NCBI RefSeq assembly: GCF_009711415.1
Contig: NZ_SMLZ01000116.1
Location: 301,564 to 365,563 of the forward strand
DNA length: 64,000 nucleotides
Reading direction: 5' to 3'
Origin: Roseibium denhamense
GTDB taxonomy: Bacteria > Pseudomonadota > Alphaproteobacteria > Rhizobiales > Stappiaceae
In this document: in pieces, positions 35,655 through 45,579 of the stretch
Layout: every line of letters starts with the position of its first letter
Numbering within the stretch: position 1 is the stretch's first letter
Made by a program: the position numbers and the translations under genes
Notes under the pieces: model-generated
Told to the model about the DNA's origin: nothing
The model's database searches: none
What the model saw: the letters and a program-made list of their open reading frames with translations, nothing else

Positions 35655-36989
35655 TTACTTCAATTTCTCAATGCGTATCATCTTCGGCGGCTCGGCCACG
35701 ACCCCTTTGGACATGATCGTCTCGAGCGCCTGCTTGATCGCAACTTCGGTCGTTTCATACGTGATCAAGATGACAGGTTGAGGCTGGTCCGGTCCGCCCG
35801 GTGTTTCCGTGCCTTTTGACGGATTCCGCTTCTGGACAATGGATTCCAGCGAAATCTCGGCTTCGCCCATGGACCGGGCAATCTCCGCGAACGCTCCTGG
35901 ACGGTCCAGAACAGACAGGCGGATGTAGTAGCCGCCTTCGTGAAGCCGCATCCGCGCCCGCTTATAGTCCGCCAATACGGCCGCTGGCATTCCGAGCGCA
36001 GGCCCGGCATCGCCGCGCGCGATATCTGCAATGTCCGCAACAACCGATGATGCGGTCGCATTGCCGCCCGCACCCGGCCCGACCAGGATAACTTCACCGA
36101 CAAAGTCGCCGTCGACGGCGACAGCATTCAGAACGCCGTCGATCCGGGCAATTGCCGATGCTTTGGGCACCATGGTCGGATGGACGCGCTGCTCAATTCC
36201 GGTATCTGTTCTTTGAGCGACACCGAGAAGCTTGATGCGGTAACCAAGCTCATCGGCGGCCTTGATATCCGCCGTCGTGATCGATGTGATCCCTTCCAGA
36301 TAGATATCATCGCTTGAGATCTTGTTACCAAAGGCCAGACTGGTCAGGATGGCCAGTTTGTGGGCCGTATCATTGCCCTCAATATCAAATGTCGGGTCGG
36401 CCTCCGCGTATCCCAGACGCTGAGCATCGGCCAGGCAATCCTCAAAGCTCAATCCATCGGTTTCCATCCGGGTGAGAATGTAATTGCAGGTGCCGTTCAA
36501 GATCCCGTAGACGCGGCTGATTTCATTGCCGGCCATCGACTCCCGCAGCGCCTTAACAATCGGAATGCCACCGGCAACCGCTGCTTCATAATTCAGGCTG
36601 ACCTGATTGGTTTCGGCCAAAACAGCAAGATCCACGCCGTGTTTGGCCAGCAGGGCCTTGTTCGCGGTGACAACATGCAGTCCCCTCTGCAAGGCGGTCC
36701 GCACACTTGCTTCAGCCGGGCCGTTATCGCCGCCGATCAGCTCAACGAAAATGTCGATATCAGCTTTTTTCGCCATTTCGACAGGATCATCAAACCATTC
36801 AAAGGAAGATGTGTCGAAGCCGCGGTCCTTGGACCGGTCCCGCGCACTGACGGCACGGACTTCAACTGTCTTGCCTGTCTTGAGCGCGATTTGCGATTGG
36901 TGTTTTTTCAACAGCTGCACAAGAGATGCGCCGACCGTACCGAGGCCGGCTACGCCGATTTTCAAGGCTTCAACCATGCGGGAAGTCAT
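35655..36989 (-). CDS. hom: Homoserine dehydrogenase
   Basis: 444 residues. The NAD(P) loop GVAGLGTVGASLVQLL is near residue 12, the catalytic domain includes AAVAGGIPIVKALRESMAGN and GILNGTCNYILTRME, and the C-terminal ~90 residues are an ACT regulatory domain (YYIRLSVLDRPGAFAEIARS) that normally binds threonine for feedback inhibition. It makes homoserine for threonine and methionine synthesis. The start may be four codons later (MVEALK). Only eight bases separate it from the aminotransferase upstream. Confidence 0.95.
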   Translation of the reverse strand: MTSRMVEALKIGVAGLGTVGASLVQLLKKHQSQIALKTGKTVEVRAVSARDRSKDRGFDTSSFEWFDDPVEMAKKADIDIFVELIGGDNGPAEASVRTALQRGLHVVTANKALLAKHGVDLAVLAETNQVSLNYEAAVAGGIPIVKALRESMAGNEISRVYGILNGTCNYILTRMETDGLSFEDCLADAQRLGYAEADPTFDIEGNDTAHKLAILTSLAFGNKISSDDIYLEGITSITTADIKAADELGYRIKLLGVAQRTDTGIEQRVHPTMVPKASAIARIDGVLNAVAVDGDFVGEVILVGPGAGGNATASSVVADIADIARGDAGPALGMPAAVLADYKRARMRLHEGGYYIRLSVLDRPGAFAEIARSMGEAEISLESIVQKRNPSKGTETPGGPDQPQPVILITYETTEVAIKQALETIMSKGVVAEPPKMIRIEKLK

Positions 36990-36997
36990 CCAGTTTG

Positions 36998-38214
36998 TTA
37001 TCTGGTCGTCGAGAGCGGGACCACGTTGTGCAGCTTTTGGTCCGCACTTTCAAGGAAACGGCGAATGTTTCTGGCCGCTTGGCGCAGCCTTTGTTCGTTT
37101 TCCACCAGTCCTATGCGCACATATTCGTCGCCATGTTCGCCGAAACCGATCCCCGGCGCGACCGCAACCTCGGCATGTTCCAGAAGAAGTTTCGAATATT
37201 CCAGGCTGCCAATGCCCTTGAACCGGTCCGGGATCGGAGCCCAGCAGAACATGCTCGCTTCCGGTGCCGGAACAGTCCACCCTGCCCGGCCAAAGCTGTC
37301 GACAACGACATCCCGCCGTTTCTTGTAGACCGCGCGGGTCTGGTCAATGCAATCTGACGGACCGTTCAAGGCGGCCGTTGCCGCAACCTGGATCGGCGTG
37401 AAGGCCCCGTAATCCAGATAGGATTTGACGCGCGACAGGGCCGCAACCAACCGTTCATTGCCAACCGCAAAACCCATGCGCCATCCCGGCATGGAGAACG
37501 TCTTGGAAAGCGATGTGAACTCGACAGTCACATCCATCGCACCGGGAACTTGAAGAACCGATGGCGGCGGCGTTGAGCCGAAATAGATCTCAGAATACGC
37601 AAGATCAGACAGAATGAAGATGTTGTGTTTGCGCGCAAACGCGACAACGTCCTTGTAGAAATCAAGATCCGCGCAATAGGCCGTGGGATTGGCCGGATAA
37701 CACAAGATGATGGCGATCGGACGTGGCACGGAGTGGATCACGGCCCGTTCTAGCGCATCGAAGAACTGCGGTCCGGGTTCGGCGGGAATGTTCCGGATCG
37801 AGGCACCTGCCATCAAGAACCCAAAGGTGTGAATGGGATAGCTCGGATTTGGGCTCAAAATGACGTCGCCAGGCGCCGAAATCGCCTGAGCCATGTTGGC
37901 AAAGCCTTCCTTGGAGCCAAGGGTCGCGATGACCTGTGTATCGGGGTCGAGCTTGACCCCGAACCGGCGTCCTAATATGCGGCCTGCGCCTTCCTGAGCC
38001 CTTGTATACCCTTTGACGCAGAGTACCGGTGCGTTCTGGGGTCTTGGACCACCTCAGTCAGCTTGTCGACAATGTGCTGCGGTGTCGGCAGATCAGGATT
38101 CCCCATGCCCAAATCAATAATGTCCGCGCCATTCGCCCGCGCCTTCGCCTTCAGCCGGTTGACCTGCTCAAACACATACGGCGGCAGCCGCTTGATTTTG
38201 TGGAATTCCTCCAT
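36998..38214 (-). pseudogene. Class I aminotransferase (LL-diaminopimelate/alanine aminotransferase-like), frameshifted
   Basis: Two reading frames together give one aminotransferase of about 405 residues. The N-terminal part ([20 protein letters not shown] ...) starts at 38214 and ends at a TAG at 37972-37974. The rest continues in another frame from RRFGVKLDPDTQVIAT onward. One missing base near 37970-37976 (GCATATTA_GGACGC) restores the family sequence AYYGRRFG. The PLP lysine is intact in SLSKTFSMPGWR. The gene heads the hom-glpX-recJ block and in relatives encodes an aspartate-family or alanine aminotransferase. Either a real mutation or a base-call error; the context favours error. Confidence 0.85.
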
Positions 38215-38568
38215 GGGAAAGGATCCTTGTAATGCGTCTAGATATGGGAAACTGCCAGGCGCGGCGCGTTTTCCGGGCCCTTTTAGCAGGGGCAAACGAA
38301 TTGCGCACCCGTCTTTAATACGTCTAGCCACCTAAATTTGCGCCAAAATGGAGAACCGATATCCACATCCCGGACCTAAATCAATTTAAAGCGAAACGTG
38401 AGGGCGATGAACCAGCCACTGGGTCCGGAAAACAATGGTGTCTCAGCAATTGCGGAAACAATTCTACCCGCGAGACTCCGGATCACGTCGATAAGGTGAG
38501 CAAACCTCTCCCGCTGGACGTACGCGGCTTGTCTGTCTTCATGAAAAGAGCCGGGAACCGTACTTGGT
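38215..38568. other. Intergenic region with no supported gene
   Basis: About 350 bases between the aminotransferase start and the end of the GGDEF gene, moderately AT-rich near 38330-38400. A 30-codon frame at 38407-38499 has a GAGGG only two bases from its ATG and no recognisable product. Nothing else is seen. Confidence 0.35.
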
Positions 38569-39822
38569 TCAAGCGGCCTTGCGTTTCAGCGTCGAGAAGA
38601 GGTCTTCATCCGCAAGCCATTTCAGGGCACCGGATTTGGTTAGATCCATCACAACGATCTGGGCCCGCCCCTTGCGTTTGGCTTTGTAGACGCCGCGGTC
38701 CGCCGCCTCCAACACCCGTTCAAAAGGCTGCGGTTTGCGGGCTGTGACGACACCTGCACTTGCGGACACGATCATCCGGCCACTGGAGGCCTCCTGGCAG
38801 CGGGTCGAAAACTGCCGGCAAATGCGCTGCGCGGTCAAATGAGCGAACTCCCGGTCTGCACCGGGCATAAAGATGGCAAATTCCTCGCCGCCCAACCGTC
38901 CGGCCACAGCCCCATCAGGTATCGTATTCCGCGTTACCCGTGAAAACAGCTGGAGGACGTTGTCCCCCATGGCATGACTAAACCGGTCATTGACCGACTT
39001 GAAGCAATCGAGATCCAGCATGATGATGCTGTATGTCGCCCGGCCGTCATCGTCCATCGCCGCGATGGATGCCCTTGCGTCACGATAAAATGCCCGCCTG
39101 TTGGCAAGGCCTGTTAAGGCATCAGTGTCAGCCTGTTCCTTGAATCCGTTCAGCGACCTTTCCACGACAGCCGCAATCACTAGAGCAATCATCAGCACAA
39201 GCGCGGTCAAAACGATCAGGAGCGATGCTGCCATGAAGGGTTCTGAAAAGGATTTTTGATACTCGCCGTATTGTCCGACATTATGGTTGACCACATACCA
39301 GATGTAGCCGCTCGCCTCGAAAACGGCGATGACACCAAGGGCTCGCCCGGTCACCAGTTTCTCGCGGTTCCGGAAAAACCCGACATGGGCGATCATGAGG
39401 CCGCTCAGGATGACCCAGAATTGAACATAGTTCACGCGCATGACGAGATCGGACAGGAACGGCGGGTAAAAAAGGCATAGGGCCAGCCAACCCAAGGCAG
39501 GCAGCACGATCAAAGCCCAAAAGGGCGTCAGACCGAAAAACATCCGCATGGCCGACGCACGCATCAACGCCCCGGCAATGAACAGCGTATTTGCCAAGAC
39601 GAGGCTGTAGGCGTCCGGGACCTGTCCGCGCAAGCCCAAAAGAACCGCGCCGCTGCCCAGAAGAATCAACCCGGCAGACCAGGTGAAGAGGCTCGAGACG
39701 CTGGACTTGCTATGATAGCGCCAGATCAGTGCTGCACATAACATGATGGCCGCACCAGCAATCTGGGTGATCGTCACGCTGGTAAAAAGCGTCGGCGCAT
39801 CAAGGGTCATAGGGAAATCCAT
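38569..39822 (-). CDS. Membrane-anchored diguanylate cyclase (GGDEF)
   Basis: 417 residues. The first ~225 residues hold about seven hydrophobic segments of an unrecognised sensor region. The GGDEF domain follows (DALTGLANRRAFYRD, DLDCFKSVNDRFSHAMGDNVL), with the active-site motif RLGGEEF, a functional variant. It should make cyclic-di-GMP from two GTP. No RxxD inhibitory site is obvious just before the motif. The start could be four codons later. It is transcribed toward the aminotransferase gene. Confidence 0.88.
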   Translation of the reverse strand: MDFPMTLDAPTLFTSVTITQIAGAAIMLCAALIWRYHSKSSVSSLFTWSAGLILLGSGAVLLGLRGQVPDAYSLVLANTLFIAGALMRASAMRMFFGLTPFWALIVLPALGWLALCLFYPPFLSDLVMRVNYVQFWVILSGLMIAHVGFFRNREKLVTGRALGVIAVFEASGYIWYVVNHNVGQYGEYQKSFSEPFMAASLLIVLTALVLMIALVIAAVVERSLNGFKEQADTDALTGLANRRAFYRDARASIAAMDDDGRATYSIIMLDLDCFKSVNDRFSHAMGDNVLQLFSRVTRNTIPDGAVAGRLGGEEFAIFMPGADREFAHLTAQRICRQFSTRCQEASSGRMIVSASAGVVTARKPQPFERVLEAADRGVYKAKRKGRAQIVVMDLTKSGALKWLADEDLFSTLKRKAA

Positions 39823-39911
39823 TCCAGCTTCAATCGCCTTAAAGTAACCAGAAGCTGTAAAAAAACGCTTTATTCGTGTTATAAATACCTAGCTATTGGT
39901 GCTGGATCCGC

Positions 39912-40160
39912 TCAGTACTGACTGATGCGCTCCAGATATGCGGCCGTCTCTGCCCGTTCCTTCGGGTTGATCAGTCCGTGGGATTCCAGCTGATAGGCTG
40001 GCACGCCATAGCCCTTGGGCGGCTGGACATTTGTGTATCCCGGCGTCCGGTCCGCCTTCATGGCATCGACCAAAGGCGTTCCGGGACCGACCGCGCAGCC
40101 TGCGGCACTGGCCATAAGCAAAAGCGGAACGATGGTTTTCTGAATGGCAGCTGCCGCCAC
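39912..40160 (-). CDS. Small lipoprotein, unknown
   Basis: 82 residues from a GTG with GGGGGAAACC immediately upstream. The N-terminus IVPLLLMASAAGC is a lipoprotein signal with the cysteine near residue 22. The mature part has a Pro/Gly/Tyr-rich stretch (TPGYTNVQPPKGYGVP) and a helical end (ERAETAAYLERISQY). No family recognised. It lies upstream of the GGDEF gene on the same strand, and back to back with phaC. Confidence 0.6.
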   Translation of the reverse strand: MAAAAIQKTIVPLLLMASAAGCAVGPGTPLVDAMKADRTPGYTNVQPPKGYGVPAYQLESHGLINPKERAETAAYLERISQY

Positions 40161-40293
40161 GGTTTCCCCCCATAATTTCCTGCAGGATCCATGCTTTGGG
40201 CCTATCTGTCTATGCTTGCCTGGAGGTTTATCCGCATCTCAATTCCATTCGACGCGGCCAAATCGTTGTGTCATAAATAGCTGATAGGTCCAA

Positions 40294-40322
40294 ATACTAT
40301 CGCAAATTGAACAAGATAGTAT
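40294..40322. promoter_or_regulatory. Inverted repeat upstream of phaC
   Basis: ATACTATC and GATAGTAT, eight perfect bases each, separated by 13 bases, ending 70 bases before the phaC start. The spacing suits a dimeric repressor; it does not look like the known PhaR TGC-rich site. Confidence 0.4.
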
Positions 40323-40391
40323 GTTGAGACCATGTACCGGCCGCACACTAAAGGACGGCTGGACAACGGACGTCGGAGGGGACCCTTGCCA

Positions 40392-42198
40392 ATGGCTGAT
40401 GACCGCCAGCATCCCATGTTGCAATACATCATCAACAATCCAGAAGCATTTGCACAAAATCTTGCCAAAACGCTGGAACAGGCCGGGAAGGCAATGGCGG
40501 CCTATATCGAGCCGCGGGAGCAAGGTAAAATCACCCATGATTCTACCGATGAGCTCACCGGTGTCGTCAAGACACTCGCGCAGGTCGGCGAGTATTGGGC
40601 CTCCGATCCGCAGCGTGCCATCGAAGCTCAGGGACGGCTCTGGACTTGGGTACATCGACCTTTGGAACTCATCACTGAAGAGAATGATGGGCGAGCCGCA
40701 TGCACCCGCCGTTGAGACACCGAGCACAGACAAGCGTTTCAAGGACCCGGACTGGGAAGACAATCAATTCTTCGACTTCATCCGGCAGCTCTATCTGATC
40801 ACGAGCAAATGGGCCGAGGACATGGTCCACGACGCCCAGGGATTGGACGAACATACGCGGCACAAGGCCGAGTTTTATGTGACTCAAATCGCAAACGCCG
40901 TCTCCCCCTCGAATTTCGTCCTGACCAATCCAGAGTTGCTGCGCCTCACGATGGAAAGCAACGGCGAAAACCTGGTCAAGGGGATGCAGCACCTTGTGGA
41001 GGATCTCAAGTCCGGCAAGGGCGAATTGAAGATCCGCCAGACGGACCCCAGCAAATTCAAGCTTGGCGAAAATCTCGGCAACACGCCCGGCAAGGTGATT
41101 GCGCAGAACGACGTGTGTCAGGTGATCCAGTATACGCCCACAACGGAGACCGTCTTGAAACGGCCTCTGCTGGTTGTCCCGCCCTGGATCAACAAATTCT
41201 ACATTCTCGATCTCAATCCCGAAAAATCCTACATCAAATGGGCCGTGGATCAGGGCCACACGGTTTTTGTGATTTCCTGGGTGAATCCGGATGAACGCCA
41301 GGCGCAAAAGAGCTTTGAGCACTACATGCGCGAAGGCATTCTCAACACGCTAGATGTAATCAAGCGCGCGACCCGGCAGGAAGAGGTCAACGCAATCGGT
41401 TATTGCGTCGGCGGAACCCTGCTTGCGGTCACCCTCGCCTACATGGCGCAGACCAACGACGAGCGGATCAAGAGCGCGACCTTCTTTACCACCCAGGTCG
41501 ATTTCACATTCGCGGGCGATTTGAAGGTGTTTGTCGATGAAGACCAGATCTCGCTGCTTGAAAAGCGCATGGCGGAACACGGCTATCTGGACGGATCCAA
41601 GATGTCGTCGGCCTTTAACATGCTGCGGTCCAACGACCTGATCTGGTCCTATGTAGTCAACAACTACCTGAAAGGCCAAGAGCCTTTCCCCTTCGACCTT
41701 CTCTACTGGAATTCTGACTCCACGCGGATGCCGGCAGCCAACCACTCCTTCTATCTGCGCAACTGCTACCTGGACAACAAGCTGTCGAAAGGCGAGATGG
41801 TTGTCGGGGGTGAAACACTCGACCTGTCGAAGGTCACAATCCCGATTTTCAATCTGGCGACCCGGGAAGATCACATCGCACCGCCCAAGTCCGTTTTCCT
41901 GGGCTCCGGCTGCTTTGGCGGACCGGTTGAATATGTACTCTCCGGATCAGGCCACATTGCCGGGGTGGTCAATCCACCTGCAAAGAACAAGTACCAGTTC
42001 TGGACCGGGGCGGAACCCAAAGGCGCGCTGGAGAACTGGCTCAAGAATTCCGAGGAACATCCCGGCTCCTGGTGGCCCTACTGGGACGCGTGGATCCGCA
42101 AAAATGACAGGGCGGAGGTGAAAGCGCGCAAGCCAGGCGCAAACCGGATGAAAATCCTTGAGGACGCTCCGGGCTCCTACGTTATGACGAAGGTGTAG
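40392..42198 (+). pseudogene. phaC: Class I poly(3-hydroxyalkanoate) synthase PhaC, frameshifted
   Basis: Two overlapping frames make one synthase of about 600 residues. It starts at the ATG at 40392 (GGAGGGG upstream) and reads to ...QGRLWT, then must shift by one base at 40647 (an extra T in ACTTGGG) to continue [16 protein letters not shown]. The remaining sequence is complete and has all catalytic residues: the lipase-box Cys (about residue 338) in GYCVGG, Asp in TREDHIAP and His in SGHIAGV. PhaC polymerises (R)-3-hydroxyacyl-CoA into storage granules. Every downstream part is conserved, so a recent mutation or sequencing error is likelier than decay. No phaR or phasin gene is adjacent. 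Confidence 0.88.
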
Positions 42199-42274
42199 AG
42201 TAGATCAAAACGATCACGTCCGGTGCCGGAGCCGCGAACGGAACGACCTGGCCCGGACCGGCGGCACGCTATGC

Positions 42275-44593
42275 CTATGACGCAAAATGCGCATTCAGAG
42301 GTGTCAGGGTCATACCCAGGAGTTTCCCGAACTTGTCCGCGGACATCGGGCGGCCGAAGTGGAAGCCCTGAACGGTCTCACAGCGGCAGCTGATCAGGAA
42401 AGCCTGCTGTTTTGCCGTTTCAACGCCCTCTGCGACGACATTCAAGCCGAGCTCGCGGCCAAGAGAGATGATTGCCCGTGCGATACAGCGGTCACTTTCA
42501 TCATAATCGAGGTCCCGGATAAAGCTTCTGTCGATTTTAAGACGCGTTAGCGGAAAACTCTTGAGCGCGATCAAACTGGAATAGCCCGTCCCGAAGTCGT
42601 CAATCGCAAGCTTCACCCCGATCCGCCGGAATTCGCCCATCAGCTGGACCGCCTGGGCCGCATTATGGATCAGCATGCTTTCCGTAACTTCAAGCTCCAG
42701 GAACTTTGCAGGCAGCTTGCTGGAATCAAGTGCTGCACACACATCTGAAATCAGGGAAACATCCCTGAACTGGCGCGCGGACACGTTGACACCAACCGTA
42801 ATGGGCGACAGTCCGGCGTCCTGCCAGACCTTGTTCTGCCGGCACGCCTCGTTCAGCACCCAACGGCCAATCGGTACAATAACACCGGTCTCTTCGGCAA
42901 GCTCAATAAAGTCACCCGGCATCATCCGGCCAAGACGTTCGTTGTTCCAGCGCAGAAGCGCTTCGGCGCCGACAATCCGTCCGCTATGGAGATCATATTG
43001 CGGCTGGTACTCAAGAAAAAAACCGCCATTGTCGACGGCCCTGCGCATCTCTTCCACGAGCGTAAGCCGGTTCACGGGAACGCTTATGACCGCGCCCTCA
43101 TGAATGACACACTGGTCCCGGCCCGCGGCCTTCGCAGCAAACATCGCCGAATCCGCATTACGAAGGAGTTCCGCCGCATCGTCTGCCGCCTCTGGATAGA
43201 TGGCCGCACCGATGCTGCACGTGACATGAAAAGAAAAGCCGTCAATGGAGATCGTTTTCGTTACTTCGCTGCGCAGATGGTCCATGAACTCCGTGAGTTC
43301 AGGAGCATGCGCGGACTGGCCACTGACGATCAAGACGAATTCATCGCCTCCAAAACGGACGGCCTCATGGGCGTAGTTATGCGCCTTCATGATCCGGTCT
43401 GCGACGATGGTCAGCACCTGGTCGCCGACCGCGTGGCCAAAACTGTCATTAACAATCTTGAAATTGTCGAGATCGACAAATACCACAGCGACAGGTTCGC
43501 CGGTTTTCTGGCTGACAGCGACTTTCTGTTCCAATTTGTTTTTGAATTCCTGGCGGTTCGGCAGTCCGGTCAAAGCATCATGATGCGCCAAATACCGGAT
43601 ACGATTTTCCGCCTGATCCCGTTCAACGGCGATTGAGGCCAACTGGGCCGCTTCCACCGCCACCTTTAGCTCGTCGTCACTTGGCGACCTGACGCTCTGG
43701 GTGTAGAACCCGAAAGTGCCGAGGACCCTGCCATCCTTGCCGAAGAAAGGCACCGACCAGCACGACCGCATGTCATACTGTTCCATGATGCCGAGATAAG
43801 GGCTCCAAAGTGGACTGTCGAAAATATCGGCCACAATGACCACCTTGCCCGAGTAGATGGCCGTTCCGCAGGAACCGACTTCAGGCCCGATTTCGATGCC
43901 GTCAACTTGCTCAAGGTAGCTTTTTGGGAGACTTGGTGCCGCCCCGGACAGCATATGTTCTCCGGTCTCGTCGACAAGCATCACTGATCCGCTGATCCCG
44001 TTCAGCTGATCTTCAATGGTGAGGATAAGCTTCTCGAGCACCTGTGTGAGCGAAATACCCTCAACAATCTGGTGCAAGACCTCATTCTGGCCTTTTTGCA
44101 GCAGCTCCGCTTGTTTGCGCTGGGTAATATCCCGCGCTATTCCTATCAAACCGACGACGTTCCCCGCATCATCGAAGATCGGATATTTGGAGGAAGAAAA
44201 CCATCTGCGCTCATGCGTCGGCAGCAAGATGCATTCTTCGAAGTCGATCATGGGCGATTTGCTTTCCATGATCTGTTGTTCAATGGCGAAGAGAGACTCT
44301 CCGATTTCAGGCAGGTGAAGGTCCAGATCCGACATACCCTGAAGCTCGACAACATCCTTCCGGCCCAGATCAAACGCGACCTTTGTATTCGCAATGACAA
44401 ACTTGGAATCCCGGTCCTTCACGAAGATGTAGTCGGAAGCCTGATTGACCAAGGTTTGAAGCCATTCGCCGGTCAGCTCCAGTTTCTCTGCGTCGCTCAG
44501 CCTCAAACCACCCTTAAGCCGGGACAAAGCCTCTGCAATTGAGGGGAACGCTTCCGCCTCCCTGGCGTCCTTGTTATGCGGCTTGTCGGCCAT
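42275..44593 (-). CDS. PAS-GAF-GGDEF-EAL cyclic-di-GMP protein
   Basis: 772 residues. A PAS domain (about residues 45-160, QASDYIFVKDRDSKFVIAN) is followed by a GAF domain (about 175-320, GSCGTAIYSGKVVIVADIFDSPLW), a GGDEF domain with intact RFGGDEF and an EAL domain with intact EALLRW, DDFGTGYSS and LKIDRSFIRD. Both catalytic motifs look active, so it can in principle make and break cyclic-di-GMP, with PAS/GAF deciding. The GAF sequence CGTAIYSG resembles redox- or small-ligand-binding GAFs. No transmembrane segment; cytoplasmic. Confidence 0.92.
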   Translation of the reverse strand: MADKPHNKDAREAEAFPSIAEALSRLKGGLRLSDAEKLELTGEWLQTLVNQASDYIFVKDRDSKFVIANTKVAFDLGRKDVVELQGMSDLDLHLPEIGESLFAIEQQIMESKSPMIDFEECILLPTHERRWFSSSKYPIFDDAGNVVGLIGIARDITQRKQAELLQKGQNEVLHQIVEGISLTQVLEKLILTIEDQLNGISGSVMLVDETGEHMLSGAAPSLPKSYLEQVDGIEIGPEVGSCGTAIYSGKVVIVADIFDSPLWSPYLGIMEQYDMRSCWSVPFFGKDGRVLGTFGFYTQSVRSPSDDELKVAVEAAQLASIAVERDQAENRIRYLAHHDALTGLPNRQEFKNKLEQKVAVSQKTGEPVAVVFVDLDNFKIVNDSFGHAVGDQVLTIVADRIMKAHNYAHEAVRFGGDEFVLIVSGQSAHAPELTEFMDHLRSEVTKTISIDGFSFHVTCSIGAAIYPEAADDAAELLRNADSAMFAAKAAGRDQCVIHEGAVISVPVNRLTLVEEMRRAVDNGGFFLEYQPQYDLHSGRIVGAEALLRWNNERLGRMMPGDFIELAEETGVIVPIGRWVLNEACRQNKVWQDAGLSPITVGVNVSARQFRDVSLISDVCAALDSSKLPAKFLELEVTESMLIHNAAQAVQLMGEFRRIGVKLAIDDFGTGYSSLIALKSFPLTRLKIDRSFIRDLDYDESDRCIARAIISLGRELGLNVVAEGVETAKQQAFLISCRCETVQGFHFGRPMSADKFGKLLGMTLTPLNAHFAS

Positions 44594-44850
44594 GCTTTTT
44601 CCTGAACATCCTTTTTGCCTAGAGCGTCCCAGAGGATAGTCTCTTGTCCCAGTTTCTGTCTAAAAAACAGTGAAGACCACCCACGAGAGCATAGCCGGTA
44701 ATTTTAATCAAACATTCATGAATATTGATAGACCCAGCGTCTGCCGAGCGCCTCGTCTCAGGCTCTTCCAGACCTTAGCTGACCATTTGACCAAACCATC
44801 CAGTCCCCAAATAATCCGCGGCGGATTTTGACGAGACGGCGTCATCGCAT
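44594..44850. other. Intergenic region with no supported gene
   Basis: About 260 bases before a consensus promoter. No gene or structure beyond short AT-rich tracts was seen. Confidence 0.3.
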
Positions 44851-44880
44851 TTGCCAAGCCGGGGCGACCTTGGGTATAAT
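44851..44880 (+). promoter_or_regulatory. Strong sigma-70-type promoter
   Basis: TTGCCA, an 18-base spacer and a perfect TATAAT. The predicted transcript start near 44887 lies about 23 bases before the ATG at 44910. Confidence 0.6.
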
Positions 44881-44909
44881 TCGATTATGATCAATTGGTT
44901 CACCGGTAC

Positions 44910-45521
44910 ATGCTGACTGCCCAGCCAAGATACGCGCGCTCCAGCGGCGAAAGCCCGAACGGCGCGCTCAGCCATAGGCATCTACAACTGGTCTCGCCCG
45001 CATTGAGGGCGAAACCGTCTGGGCCGTTGGCTGTTTTCTTCCGGTTTACGCTCGCCTTGTTACTCACCTCGGCGATTTGGGCCAGCCATCTTGCGGGTCT
45101 CGGGGCTGCCCTCTTTGTTTTGGGCGCCAGCATCGCACTCCTGATGGCGGCGGCGCGCTTGCTTCCAAAAAGATCCCGGTTCATTTTGGCAACCAAACAG
45201 ATCGGCTATGGTGAGCGGATATGGCTGAACCGGTTGCTGATCCCCGTTCCTCCCGAGATGAACCGCCAACTCACCATAGGGTTCATCGTCTCGTTTTCCG
45301 GCCTTATTGCCGCGATTATCGGTGCGTTCTACGCCTCCATGATCGTGTCGGTTACCGGCCTCGCCGTTGCCTACACGGCCCAGATCGCATGTATGCGGAC
45401 CCAGCGTGCACTCTACCGCGCGATGAAGACACAGCATCCTCTTTACAGCTTCTGGGATGCTGAGGCTGGCAATGACAACAAGGCCTCACCCAAACTCGCC
45501 GGAAAACCATCAACGGCTTGA
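44910..45521 (+). CDS. Membrane protein of unknown function
   Basis: 203 residues from the ATG at 44910; a TTG five codons earlier is possible. A ~40-residue polar N-terminus precedes two pairs of hydrophobic segments (FFRFTLALLLTSAIWASHL and the region after it; then LTIGFIVSFSGLIAAIIGAF and MIVSVTGLAVAYTAQI). A basic loop IWLNRLLIPVP lies between them. The end HPLYSFWDAEAGND is polar. No family was recognised. It is expressed from the promoter just upstream and converges on the agmatinase-like gene. Confidence 0.6.
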   Translation: MLTAQPRYARSSGESPNGALSHRHLQLVSPALRAKPSGPLAVFFRFTLALLLTSAIWASHLAGLGAALFVLGASIALLMAAARLLPKRSRFILATKQIGYGERIWLNRLLIPVPPEMNRQLTIGFIVSFSGLIAAIIGAFYASMIVSVTGLAVAYTAQIACMRTQRALYRAMKTQHPLYSFWDAEAGNDNKASPKLAGKPSTA

Positions 45522-45579
45522 GCTGGGGCGCGGTGCTTGAGCAGGCACCGGCTTGTCAGATCCAAATGCCCTCAACCGG

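Noticed and set aside
38407-38499. 30-codon frame in the gap before the GGDEF gene
   Set aside because: GAGGG is only two bases from the ATG and the product matches nothing.
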